From: Chitinimonas taiwanensis DSM 18899
GTDB lineage: Bacteria > Pseudomonadota > Gammaproteobacteria > Burkholderiales > Chitinimonadaceae
Reading direction: 5' to 3'
Assembly (NCBI RefSeq): GCF_900119825.1
Contig: NZ_FPKR01000011.1
Span: 1-64,000, forward strand
Length of the DNA: 64,000 nucleotides
A program made the translations under genes and the position numbers. Each line of letters begins with the position of its first letter. The stretch's first letter is position 1. The notes under the pieces were generated by a model that worked only from the letters and a program-made list of their open reading frames with translations, ran no database searches and was not told where the DNA came from. Shown one piece after another: positions 25,213 to 33,928 of the stretch.

Positions 25213-27282
25213 ATGGCATTGGCGCTGGGTCTGATCGCAGGCGATCCGTTTCGGCTGGGCAGCCATTACGACGGCCGCGGGGTGAACTTCGCCGTGTATG
25301 CGCTGAATGCCGACCGGGTCGAGCTGTGCGTATTCGACGCGAGCGGCAGCCGCGAGCTGGCGCGCCTGTCCTTGCCCGGCTGGCATGCCGGCGTCTGGCA
25401 TGGCTATCTGCCCGGTGCCGAGCCGGGCCTGATTTATGGCTACCGCGCGCATGGCCGCTTCGCGCCCGAGCATGGCATGCGCTACAACCCGACCAAATTG
25501 CTGACCGACCCCTATGCGCGCCGCCTGCATGGCCGCTACAGCAATCAGCCTGATTACTGCGATCACGCACCGGGCGAGCCGCGCCGGCTTGATCTGCGCG
25601 ATAACGCGCGCGATGCAGTGAAGAGTGTGGTGGCCGACGACGAGTTTGACTGGGGCGCATCGTGTCGGCCCGGCATTCCCTGGGCCGATACCGTGCTGTA
25701 TGAGCTGCATGTGAAGGGCTTCAGCCAGCTGAACCCGGATATTCCGGCCGCGCTGCGCGGCACCTATGCGGGGCTGGCCCATCCGGCCAGCATCGACTGG
25801 CTGAAGTGGCTGGGCGTGACCACGGTGGAGCTGTTGCCGGTGGCGGCCTGTGCCGACGAGGGCCATCTGCAGGCGCGCGGGTTGGTCAATTACTGGGGCT
25901 ATAACAGCCTGGCCTTCATGGCGGTAGAAAGCCGCTATGCCGCCAGTGCCGATGCGCTGGGCGAGTTCAAGCGCATGGTGAAGGCGCTGCACGAGGCCGG
26001 CCTGGAGGTGGTGCTGGACGTGGTGCTCAACCACACCGCCGAGGGGGGCGTGGGCGGCCCCAGCCTGAATCTGCGCGGGCTGGACAACCGTACCTATTAC
26101 CGGCTTACGCCGGATGGCCATTGCGAGAACTGGACCGGCTGCGGCAATACCCTGAACCTGGCCGAGCCGCGCTGCTTGCAGCTGGTGCTGGATACGCTGC
26201 GCTTCTGGGCTGGCGAGTGCCAGGTGGATGGCTTTCGCTTTGATCTCGCCACCACGCTGGCGCGCGGCATGTATGGCGGTTTCGAAGCCTGGTCGGCCTT
26301 CTTTGCCGCCGTGCAGGCCGACCCCTTGCTCTCTCGCCTGAAGCTGATCGCTGAACCCTGGGACTTGGGACCGGACGGCTATCGCGTGGGCGGCTTCCCA
26401 CCCGGCTGGGCCGAATGGAGCGACCGCTACCGCGACAGTCTGCGCAGCTTCTGGCTGCACCATGGCGTCAGTCGCGGCGAGTTCGCGCGCCGGCTCACTG
26501 CCAGCAGCGATTTATTCGAGCGGCGCGGGCGGTTGCCTTGGGCCTGCATCAACTTCCTGACCGCGCATGACGGCTTCAATCTGCGCGATGTGGTCAGCTA
26601 CAACCAGAAGCACAATGAGGCGAATGGCGAGGACAACCGCGACGGCCACGGCCATAACCACAGCTGGAACGGCGGCGTGGAGGGCGAGACCGACGCTGCC
26701 GAAGTGATCGCCATTCGTGCGCGCCTGCGCCGGGCGCTGCTGGCCAGCCTGTTGTTCAGCCAGGGCACGCCCATGCTGCTGGCCGGCGATGAGATCGGCC
26801 ATAGCCAGCAGGGTAATAACAATGCCTACTGCCAGGACAATGCAATCAGCTGGCTCGATTGGCAGCAGGCCGACCGTGGCCTGGCCGAGTTCACCGCCCG
26901 CCTGTTGGCGCTGCGGCGCAGCTACCCGGGCCTGCGCCATGCGCGCTGGCTGTCGGCGGTTGGACATGGCGGCTATGAGCGCGCCGATGTGCTGTGGCGC
27001 AATGCGGCCGGCCAGGCCATGACGCCGGCCGAGTGGGACGGGCGCGATGCCTTCAGCCTGGCGGTGGAGCTGAGCCCGGAAGGCGAGCGGCAGATCTGCC
27101 TGTTGCTGATCAATGCCGAGGCGAGCACCACACTATTTCAGCTGCGCCCTGGGCGCTGGTTGCGCGTGCTGGATACCGCCGACCCGGAGGCGGGCGACGC
27201 GCTGTTCCAGCATCAGGTCGAGGTGGACGCAAATGCGATCTGGCTGCTGATCCTGAACACCGAAGGTCGGGTGACCTGGTAG
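25213..27282 (+). CDS. glgX: glycogen debranching enzyme GlgX
   Basis: A GH13 isoamylase-type enzyme that removes short alpha-1,6 branches from phosphorylase-limited glycogen. It has 689 residues, as usual for the family. The N-terminal CBM48 begins GDPFRLGSHYDGRGVNFAVY. Catalytic signatures are VVLDVVLNHTAEG, GFRFDLATTL (nucleophile Asp), LIAEPWDLG (acid Glu) and NFLTAHDGFNLRD. It starts directly after glgB with GGAGG inside the glgB end, so translation is coupled. The pair balances branching and trimming of glycogen. Confidence 0.95.
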   Translation: MALALGLIAGDPFRLGSHYDGRGVNFAVYALNADRVELCVFDASGSRELARLSLPGWHAGVWHGYLPGAEPGLIYGYRAHGRFAPEHGMRYNPTKLLTDPYARRLHGRYSNQPDYCDHAPGEPRRLDLRDNARDAVKSVVADDEFDWGASCRPGIPWADTVLYELHVKGFSQLNPDIPAALRGTYAGLAHPASIDWLKWLGVTTVELLPVAACADEGHLQARGLVNYWGYNSLAFMAVESRYAASADALGEFKRMVKALHEAGLEVVLDVVLNHTAEGGVGGPSLNLRGLDNRTYYRLTPDGHCENWTGCGNTLNLAEPRCLQLVLDTLRFWAGECQVDGFRFDLATTLARGMYGGFEAWSAFFAAVQADPLLSRLKLIAEPWDLGPDGYRVGGFPPGWAEWSDRYRDSLRSFWLHHGVSRGEFARRLTASSDLFERRGRLPWACINFLTAHDGFNLRDVVSYNQKHNEANGEDNRDGHGHNHSWNGGVEGETDAAEVIAIRARLRRALLASLLFSQGTPMLLAGDEIGHSQQGNNNAYCQDNAISWLDWQQADRGLAEFTARLLALRRSYPGLRHARWLSAVGHGGYERADVLWRNAAGQAMTPAEWDGRDAFSLAVELSPEGERQICLLLINAEASTTLFQLRPGRWLRVLDTADPEAGDALFQHQVEVDANAIWLLILNTEGRVTW

Positions 27283-27372
27283 GGCTTTGCAGCCGGCCGC
27301 GCTACATGGACAATCGTGCGCCGACCGGGCTTGCCTGGCGACCACAATAAGATCCATGGACGAGGAAAACCG

Positions 27373-28467
27373 ATGCGCGACAAGGTGGCCTGGTGGCCGC
27401 AATCGATGAATCCGCTCAAGGCCGGCGTGCGCATGCGCTGCCTGAATCCGCTCAAGCAGCTGCGCACCCAGGGGCTGCCGGTCGAGCTCTATCACGCCGA
27501 GCGCGCCGACCAGTATCGCGCGGTGATCGTGCAGGCCTGGGCGGCCTTTTCCACCAGTCAGGGGCATGACCCCGAGCATTTCCTAGCCGAGGTCGGCAGG
27601 CTCAAGCAGGCCGGCCTGCGCATCGTGGTCGACAACTGCGACAACCAGTTCTACAACCCGCGCCAGGATGCCGCTTGGGACGCTCAGCTGCAGCGCCTGC
27701 GCCGTTTGCTGGCGCTGGCCGATGTGCTGGTTTGCGCAACCGAGCAGCTGGCCGCGGTAACGCGCGCCGAAGGCTATACGGAAAAGCCGCTGTGGGTGAT
27801 TGGTGACGCGATCGAGCAGCAGCACGACCTGCTGGCCGGCGACCCGTGGTTCAAGCGCCACCTGAACCCCAAGCGCCTTGGCCCCTACTGGGCGCTGCGC
27901 GAGCTGCAGCACTGGGTGGCTCAGCAACGCCGCCACGGCCGCCTGCCGCTGGTCTGGTTTGGCAACCATGGCGTGGCCTATGCCGAGGGCGGCATGGGCG
28001 ATCTGCTGCACTGGCGCGCGCCGCTGGAAGCACTGCATCGCGAGCGCCCGCTGGCGCTGACCATCATCAGCAATCACGAGGCCAAGTACCGCCAGCTGTT
28101 TGCCGACTGGTCACTGCCCAGCCGCTATATGCAATGGAACCGGCTGACCTTCCTGCGTGCGCTGGCTGCCCACCACACCGCGCTGCTGCCGATAGGCCCG
28201 AACCCCTTCACCCTGTGCAAGAGCAATAACCGCCTGACCACCGCGCTATGGAATGGGGTCCGGGTGATTGCCGACCCACTGCCCAGCTATGTGGAATTCG
28301 CACCCTATGCCCAAGTGAATGGCTTGGATGAGCCGGCCCTGCAGGCCCTGCGTACGGCGGATGGTCGCGAGGTCCTACCCTCGGCAACCCGCAACTATCT
28401 GCGCGAGCACTGGCAGATCGAGCGCATTGCCCAGCAATGGGGCAGCCTGATCGATAGCCTGCTCTGA
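27373..28467 (+). CDS. GT4-like glycosyltransferase near the glycogen genes
   Basis: A 364-residue protein with the look of a GT-B-fold glycosyltransferase. It has a Rossmann-like N-terminal half (VIVQAWAAFS, RIVVDNCDNQFY, ADVLVCATEQLAAVTR) and a C-terminal domain with VWFGNHGVAYAEGG and the donor-site-like NRLTTALWNGVRVIADPLPS. It lies 90 bp after glgX on the same strand, with GAGGAAA before the ATG, and could be the last gene of the glycogen operon. Acceptor and donor sugars cannot be read from the sequence. It is not GlgA, whose KTGGL motif is absent. Confidence 0.65.
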   Translation: MRDKVAWWPQSMNPLKAGVRMRCLNPLKQLRTQGLPVELYHAERADQYRAVIVQAWAAFSTSQGHDPEHFLAEVGRLKQAGLRIVVDNCDNQFYNPRQDAAWDAQLQRLRRLLALADVLVCATEQLAAVTRAEGYTEKPLWVIGDAIEQQHDLLAGDPWFKRHLNPKRLGPYWALRELQHWVAQQRRHGRLPLVWFGNHGVAYAEGGMGDLLHWRAPLEALHRERPLALTIISNHEAKYRQLFADWSLPSRYMQWNRLTFLRALAAHHTALLPIGPNPFTLCKSNNRLTTALWNGVRVIADPLPSYVEFAPYAQVNGLDEPALQALRTADGREVLPSATRNYLREHWQIERIAQQWGSLIDSLL

Positions 28468-28476
28468 GCAGGTAGC

Positions 28477-28507
28477 AAAAAGCCCCGCAGCAGCGGGGCT
28501 TTTCTTT
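28477..28507. terminator. bidirectional terminator, GT gene / ettA
   Basis: AAAAGCCCCGC and GCGGGGCTTTT flank a 4-base loop, with T-runs on both strands. It separates the convergent glycosyltransferase and ettA transcripts. Confidence 0.85.
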
Positions 28508-28521
28508 GCCAGTGAGGCGGC

Positions 28522-30186
28522 TTAGCGTGAGATGGGCTTGTAGCGAATACGCTTGGGTTTGGCACCTTCCTCGCCCAGACGCTTCTTCTTGTCGGCTTCG
28601 TATTCCTGATAGTTGCCGTCAAAGAAGGTCCATTTCGACTCGCCCTCGCAGGCGAGGATATGGGTGGCGATACGGTCGAGGAACCAGCGATCGTGCGAAA
28701 TCACCATCACGCTGCCGGCGAACTCGAGCAGTGCATCTTCCAACGCACGCAGGGTTTCCACATCCAGATCGTTCGACGGTTCATCGAGCAGCAGCACATT
28801 GCCGCCGGCGATCAGGGTCTTGGCCAGGTGTAGACGACCACGCTCACCACCGGACAGCGTGCCGACGATCTTCTGCTGGTCGCCACCCTTGAAGTTGAAG
28901 CGGCCGATATAGGCGCGGCTCGGGGTTTCGTAGCGGCCGACCTGCAGGATGTCGCGCCCTTCGGCGATCTCGTCGAACACGGTCTTGTCGCTCGACAGCG
29001 CGCCGCGGCTCTGGTCCACATAAGCCATCTTGACCGTGTTGCCGATCTTGACTGTGCCGCTATCGGGCACATCCTGGCCGGCAATCATGCGGAACAGGGT
29101 CGATTTACCGGCACCGTTCGGGCCGATGATGCCGACGATGGCGCCGGGCGGCACCTTGAAGCTCAGGTCGTCGATCAGCAGGCGGTCACCAAAAGCCTTG
29201 CTGACGTTCTCGAATTCAATCACCTCATTACCCAGACGCTCGGCGATCGGGATGAAGATTTCCATCGTTTCATTGCGCTTCTGCTGCTCTTGCGAGTTCA
29301 GCTCCTCGAAGCGGGCAATACGCGCCTTGGACTTGGCCTGGCGAGCCTTGGGGCTCTGGCGCACCCATTCGAGTTCCTTGTTCAGCGCCTTCTGGCGTGC
29401 CGACTCGCTCGCTTCTTCCTGCTTCAGGCGGGCTTCCTTCTGCTCGAGCCAGCTCGAGTAGTTGCCCTTCCACGGAATACCGTGGCCGCGGTCCAGTTCC
29501 AGAATCCATTCGGCCGCATTGTCGAGGAAGTAACGATCGTGGGTAACGGCCACCACGGTGCCGGGGAAGCGCACCAGGAACTGCTCAAGCCAGTCCACCG
29601 ATTCGGCATCCAGGTGGTTGGTCGGCTCGTCCAGCAGCAGCATGTCCGGTTTGCTCATCAACAGCTTGCACAGCGCCACGCGGCGCTTTTCACCGCCCGA
29701 CAGCACGCCGACATTGGCATCCCAGGGCGGCAGGCGCAGCGCATCGGCGGCGATTTCCATCTGGGTTTCCAGGTCCTGGCCGGCGGCCGAGATAATCGCT
29801 TCGCAGCGCGCCTGCTCCTCGGCCAGCTTGTCGAAGTCGGCGTCTGGCTCGGCATAGGCGGCGTACACCTCTTCGAGCTTCTGCTTGGCTTCAAACAGCT
29901 CGACCATGCCCGACTCGACTTCGGCGCGCACGGTGTTATCGGGGTTCAGCTGCGGTTCCTGGGCCAGATAGCCAACCTTGATGCCGGCCAGATGCTGGAC
30001 TTCGCCTTCGAACTCCTTGTCTACGCCCGCCATGATCTTCAGCACGGTGGACTTACCCGAGCCGTTCAGGCCGAGGAGGCCGATCTTGGCGCCGGGGAAG
30101 AAACTCAGCGAGATGTCTTTGATGATTTGCCGCTTGGGCGGGACGACCTTGCTCACGCGGAGCATGGACATGACGTATTGGGCCAT
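28522..30186 (-). CDS. ettA: energy-dependent translational throttle EttA
   Basis: An ABC-F protein of 554 residues, matching EttA in length. It binds the ribosomal E site and gates the first peptide bond according to ATP/ADP ratio. There are two ATPase cassettes with Walker A GLNGSGKST and GPNGAGKST, signatures LSGGEKRRVAL and LSGGERGRLHLA, Walker B LLLDEPTNHLD and LLLDEPSNDLD, and the charged linker between. The MAQYVMSMLRVSK start at 30186 is the family start; the longer frame adds an unrelated extension. Confidence 0.95.
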   Translation of the reverse strand: MAQYVMSMLRVSKVVPPKRQIIKDISLSFFPGAKIGLLGLNGSGKSTVLKIMAGVDKEFEGEVQHLAGIKVGYLAQEPQLNPDNTVRAEVESGMVELFEAKQKLEEVYAAYAEPDADFDKLAEEQARCEAIISAAGQDLETQMEIAADALRLPPWDANVGVLSGGEKRRVALCKLLMSKPDMLLLDEPTNHLDAESVDWLEQFLVRFPGTVVAVTHDRYFLDNAAEWILELDRGHGIPWKGNYSSWLEQKEARLKQEEASESARQKALNKELEWVRQSPKARQAKSKARIARFEELNSQEQQKRNETMEIFIPIAERLGNEVIEFENVSKAFGDRLLIDDLSFKVPPGAIVGIIGPNGAGKSTLFRMIAGQDVPDSGTVKIGNTVKMAYVDQSRGALSSDKTVFDEIAEGRDILQVGRYETPSRAYIGRFNFKGGDQQKIVGTLSGGERGRLHLAKTLIAGGNVLLLDEPSNDLDVETLRALEDALLEFAGSVMVISHDRWFLDRIATHILACEGESKWTFFDGNYQEYEADKKKRLGEEGAKPKRIRYKPISR

Positions 30187-30282
30187 GGAGGAATTCCGTT
30201 CGGAGTGACAGCTAAAGCGTGAGTTTAGCAAACGCGGCCCCGCTAGCGCTTGTCTGCGCGCAAGCCGCCGCGTTGCCGCTGC

Positions 30283-31047
30283 CTAGTCGGGCTTGCCGGC
30301 CTGCCAGCGCATGCGCTTGGGGTCGAGCAGCTGTTCGAGCGGCAGCGCGCTGTCGCGATAGGGTGCGCTCGGACTATGGGCGCGTTCGAACAGCTCGCGG
30401 CTCAGTTGTTCGAGGCCAGCCAGCGGGCGCCAGCGCTCGGGGTAGGCCTCCTCCGGCCAGGCGCGCAGGCCATCGAACACCAGGGCCAGATGGGGCGAGG
30501 CATGCGCATCACCTTGCTGGTCGAGCACGCTGGCCAGCCGGCTTGGGCCGAGGCGGCCAATTGCACGCTGATAAGCACGCAGGGCATCACTGCAGCGGAC
30601 AAAGCCAAAGCCGGCCATCAGGCGGCGGAACTGGCGCGCCAGGCCCGGCCAGTCATCGAACAGCTGCTGGATGGCGGCCTCGCGCGCGTCGAAAGGCAGC
30701 AGCGGCTGGGTATCCATGCCGGCCTCCAGGCGCAGCGGCGGTGGCAGGGCAATGCCTTGCTGGCGGCAAGCCTTGCCGAGATTGGCGGCGAAGGCAGCCA
30801 GCGAAGCCTGCAGATTGCCGGCCACCTCATCCAGGTTCAGGCGGCCCTGCCCATCGGGGGCGACACCCCATAGGCCAAAATCGGCCGGACCGGTTTCCAG
30901 GGCAGGGTCATGGCCAAGGCGACCTGCCGACAAGGCCTGGGCAAACCAGATCTCGAATCCGGGCGGCGCCTGGGCATGCTGGCGCGGCACGCTATGGCTG
31001 GGCGCGCCGGGCAGTGGTAGGGCTGGATCAATGGGGGTGGCACGCAT
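30283..31047 (-). CDS. hypothetical protein, 254 aa
   Basis: I do not recognise this protein. It has no signal or membrane span and is mostly helical in the middle (GNLQASLAAFAANLGKAC, REAAIQQLFDDWPGLARQF), with Pro-rich ends. Codon use on the minus strand shows the host's third-position GC bias, unlike the opposing plus frame, which is why I call this strand. The start codon sits in the loop of a short inverted repeat (31039-31055), and no strong ribosome binding site is visible. Confidence 0.65.
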   Translation of the reverse strand: MRATPIDPALPLPGAPSHSVPRQHAQAPPGFEIWFAQALSAGRLGHDPALETGPADFGLWGVAPDGQGRLNLDEVAGNLQASLAAFAANLGKACRQQGIALPPPLRLEAGMDTQPLLPFDAREAAIQQLFDDWPGLARQFRRLMAGFGFVRCSDALRAYQRAIGRLGPSRLASVLDQQGDAHASPHLALVFDGLRAWPEEAYPERWRPLAGLEQLSRELFERAHSPSAPYRDSALPLEQLLDPKRMRWQAGKPD

Positions 31048-31152
31048 GGCGTGCCAAGGAGTGCAAACAGTGTGCCACCCTCGGCCGGCGAGCGGCGACC
31101 ATGAAAGAGGCCCGCGCAGGGCGGGCCGTTCGGGCGGGCGTGGCCGTGTGCC

Positions 31153-31443
<291 letters not shown>

Positions 31444-31518
31444 TCACCGCGCCATGACTTGGCTTAGTGCGCTGGACAGCATGGAAATTCCCCTGCGCCT
31501 GGCACGCTGCAAATGCAA

Positions 31519-31541
31519 ACGGCGCATCAAGGATGCGCCGT
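31519..31541 (-). terminator. hairpin after the cytochrome c gene
   Basis: ACGGCGCATC pairs with GATGCGCCGT around a 3-base loop. On the minus strand it is followed by TTGCATTTG, a weak T-tract. Confidence 0.5.
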
Positions 31542-31563
31542 CCGGGTCTGCTGAGACGCCTGC

Positions 31564-32328
31564 TTACTTGGCCGAGCCGATCAGGTATTCCGCTGCGGCG
31601 TGGAATTCCTCGTCCGAACCTGAGTAGCCACCCTTGGCTGGCATGGCGCCCTTGCCAGCGATGGCGATCTTGATTGCAGCTTCGACACCATCCTTCAGGC
31701 GCGGCGCCCAGGCGGCCTTGTCGCCGAACTTGGGTGCACCGGCGGCGCCGCTGGTATGGCAGGCCATGCACACGCTGTCATAGATCTCCTTGCCCTTGAC
31801 GGCAGGATCGATCTTGGCGACTGCACCCGCGGCGGCACCTGCCACGGCGGGTTCGGTGAACTTGCCACCGGCGGCATTGCCCATATAGGCCACGGCACGG
31901 GCGACTTCGTCGTCGGTCAGGTCGGCAGCACCGCCCTTGGCGGGCATGGCATTAAAGCCCTTGTTGGCGTGGTCGACCAGGGTGGCGAAACCCTTGCTCA
32001 GACGGGCAGCCCAGGCGCCAACATCGGCGAACTTGGGTGCGCCGGCCAGGCCTGCGTCATGGCAGGACAGACAGACGCTTTCGTACACGGCCTTGCCATT
32101 GCGGCTGCCGGGTGGGCCCGATTCATCCAGCTTGGCAAAACCAACCGGCTGCACTCGCGCAGCAATGGCTTCGTTGGTCATGCTGGGGCTGGCGGCGTCC
32201 AACATCATGCCGCCGGTAGCCAATTTGATAACCAGATAGATGAAAACCGGGATGCCGATGATTGCGGCGAGAATGATGCCGATCAGACCTTTGGCCGACA
32301 TCTGGGATTCGGCTTGCGCTTCGCTCAT
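31564..32328 (-). CDS. membrane-anchored dihaem cytochrome c5
   Basis: A 254-residue c-type cytochrome with an N-terminal anchor (GLIGIILAAIIGIPVFIYLVI, about 14-34) and two tandem c5-like domains. Haem sites are CLSCH and CMACH, each followed about 45-50 residues later by a methionine in an MPAKGG motif. AKGG-rich repeats indicate internal duplication. Neisserial and related betaproteobacterial versions pass electrons from bc1 to cbb3 oxidase or denitrification enzymes in the periplasm. The start has AAGGA upstream. Confidence 0.92.
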   Translation of the reverse strand: MSEAQAESQMSAKGLIGIILAAIIGIPVFIYLVIKLATGGMMLDAASPSMTNEAIAARVQPVGFAKLDESGPPGSRNGKAVYESVCLSCHDAGLAGAPKFADVGAWAARLSKGFATLVDHANKGFNAMPAKGGAADLTDDEVARAVAYMGNAAGGKFTEPAVAGAAAGAVAKIDPAVKGKEIYDSVCMACHTSGAAGAPKFGDKAAWAPRLKDGVEAAIKIAIAGKGAMPAKGGYSGSDEEFHAAAEYLIGSAK

Positions 32329-32474
32329 GCTGCCATCCTTTTATTTGCGCTGTGGTAAGTGCCAGTACGGAAAAACCCCGCGATTATAGCGGGGATTAGC
32401 CCGCCCACCAATCGGCAGCCGCAGTGGCTGGACGCTTGCGGGCAAATCCGCTATTCTTGCGCGCCTCTTAAGCC

Positions 32475-32551
32475 GCGTCCGTAGCTCAGTTGGATAGAGT
32501 GTCAGTTTCCGAAGCTGAAGGTCCCTGGTTCGATCCCAGGCGGGCGCGCCA
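32475..32551 (+). tRNA. tRNA-Arg (anticodon CCG)
   Basis: A complete 77-base cloverleaf. The acceptor arms GCGTCCG and CGGGCGC pair, and the D arm is GCTC...GAGT. The anticodon arm is TCAGT-TTCCGAA-GCTGA with CCG at the anticodon. The T arm is CCTGG-TTCGATC-CCAGG, and the CCA end is encoded at 32549-32551. It reads CGG codons. No integrase-like sequence is next to it. Confidence 0.96.
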
Positions 32552-32562
32552 AAACCGAATAT

Positions 32563-32592
32563 GCAAAAAGCCAGCGCGAGCTGGCTTTTTGC
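32563..32592. terminator. terminator after tRNA-Arg
   Basis: Perfect 13-bp arms GCAAAAAGCCAGC and GCTGGCTTTTTGC around GCGA. It can end both the tRNA and the peptidase E transcript. Confidence 0.85.
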
Positions 32593-32611
32593 ATTGCTGC
32601 CTACGCCTACT

Positions 32612-33304
32612 TCAGCCCAGATAGCGCGTCGACACGCGACGCTCGCTGACTGAGCCATCGCCCAGGCGTTCAAAGCGCCAGACGCTGGCGTTGGGCCGTG
32701 AGCTCACACAGGCGTGCAAGCCCTCATCGACAAAATGCAGCGCGGCGCCGTCATCGGCAGCCCAGCTGTCGGGTAGCTGGCCTGCGGCCAGATATTCGCG
32801 CAGGCGCGGCCGGCGTTCGGCTTCGCCATCCAGATGCGGGCAGGCGCCGCCGCGCAGCCAGCCCAAGCCGGCTAAGGGCGCCAACAGGCCGCTGGAATCG
32901 CTGAGCCCGGCTTCAAACCAGCACAACATGCCAGCGCTGATACCACCCAGCACACAACCTTGCAGATAGGCCTGACGTAGCAGCTGGTCCACACCCCATT
33001 CGCGCCAAAGCGCCAACATGGCGCGGGTATTCCCGCCACCTACGAAGATCGCATCCTGCGCGAGCAGGACGGAGGCTAGCCCTTGGGCCGGTGGGCGGAA
33101 CAGCGACAGATGGCTGGCCTGGCAGCGGTAGCGGGCATGGGCGGCATAGAACTTCAATAGCTGCGCCTCGGCATCGCCGCTGGCCGTGGGTAGAAAGCAG
33201 ATGCGTGGACAGGCCTTGCCGCTGGCATCCAGAAAGTACTGGTCGAGCAGCGGCGAGGACTCCATCGAGAAGCCGCCCCCGCCCAGCACGATCAGTTGGC
33301 GCAT
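32612..33304 (-). CDS. peptidase E-like S51 family serine peptidase
   Basis: A 230-residue class I glutamine amidotransferase-fold hydrolase of the S51 family, relatives of which cleave Asp-X dipeptides. The nucleophile Ser is in VLGGISAGMLCWFE; QDAIFVGGGNTRAMLALWRE precedes it as in the family, and ADDGAALHFVDEG carries the probable His. The N-terminal LIVLGGGGFSME strand is characteristic. Cytoplasmic, no signal peptide. The gene appears alone between the tRNA and mscL. Confidence 0.85.
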   Translation of the reverse strand: MRQLIVLGGGGFSMESSPLLDQYFLDASGKACPRICFLPTASGDAEAQLLKFYAAHARYRCQASHLSLFRPPAQGLASVLLAQDAIFVGGGNTRAMLALWREWGVDQLLRQAYLQGCVLGGISAGMLCWFEAGLSDSSGLLAPLAGLGWLRGGACPHLDGEAERRPRLREYLAAGQLPDSWAADDGAALHFVDEGLHACVSSRPNASVWRFERLGDGSVSERRVSTRYLG

Positions 33305-33337
33305 ATCAGCCCCATGGGTATGCGGGTATTCGCTCGA

Positions 33338-33790
33338 TCAGGCGAGTTGTGAGGTGCAGCAGGGGCAGCGGGTGGCTTTGAGGGGAATCGCACTGTAGCA
33401 AAAGCTGCATTCTTTGCTGCTTGCTTCAACGGGTGCCGGTGCTTCCTCGCGCTTGAGCTTGTTCAGGGTACGAATCAGCATGAAGACGGCAAAGGCGACG
33501 ATTAGGAAGCTGATTACCGCATTGGCGAACAGGCCGAGATTGATCGTCACTGCACCGGCATCCTGAGCCGCTTTCAGGGTCTCGTACGGCCCGATGGCCT
33601 TGCTGCCTTCCTTGAGCACGATGAATAGATTGGAAAAGTCCACATTGCCCAGCAGCCAGCCTATCGGCGGCATGATCACGTCCTTGACCAGCGAATCGAC
33701 GATCTTGCCAAAGGCGCCGCCAATAATGACGCCGACGGCCAAGTCGACCACATTGCCACGCATGGCGAATTCCTTGAACTCCTTGAGCAT
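33338..33790 (-). CDS. mscL: large-conductance mechanosensitive channel MscL with zinc ribbon tail
   Basis: MscL opens at high membrane tension to release solutes on osmotic downshock. Of 150 residues, 1-115 are canonical: the [20 protein letters not shown] start, TM1 at about 15-40, a periplasmic loop and TM2 near 85-107. The end differs from the E. coli protein. After [13 protein letters not shown] come paired cysteines C128/C131 and C142/C145 (CSFC...RCPCC), a zinc-ribbon-like tail in place of the usual helical bundle end. A longer frame from 33886 would run through the porin terminator and is rejected. Confidence 0.92.
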   Translation of the reverse strand: MLKEFKEFAMRGNVVDLAVGVIIGGAFGKIVDSLVKDVIMPPIGWLLGNVDFSNLFIVLKEGSKAIGPYETLKAAQDAGAVTINLGLFANAVISFLIVAFAVFMLIRTLNKLKREEAPAPVEASSKECSFCYSAIPLKATRCPCCTSQLA

Positions 33791-33867
33791 GTCTATCTCC
33801 GATTCGTAAGGGTGGCTGCAAATTAAAGGCCTGGCGGCATTGCGGTCAATATTTCTGCAGCTAGAGG

Positions 33868-33903
33868 CAAAGAAAAAGGCAGCCAAGGCTGCCTTTTTCT
33901 TTG
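33868..33903. terminator. terminator after the porin gene
   Basis: Near-perfect 17-bp arms beginning CAAAGAAAAAGGCAGCC around an AA turn, giving T-rich tails on both strands. It ends the porin transcript ahead of mscL. Confidence 0.85.
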
Positions 33904-33928
33904 CTCGGTCAAACCGCCATGGGGGCGA

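Noticed and set aside
30250-30873. 207-aa plus-strand ORF opposite the 254-aa gene
   Set aside because: Codon use favours the minus-strand frame; the plus product is repetitive and lacks a start signal.
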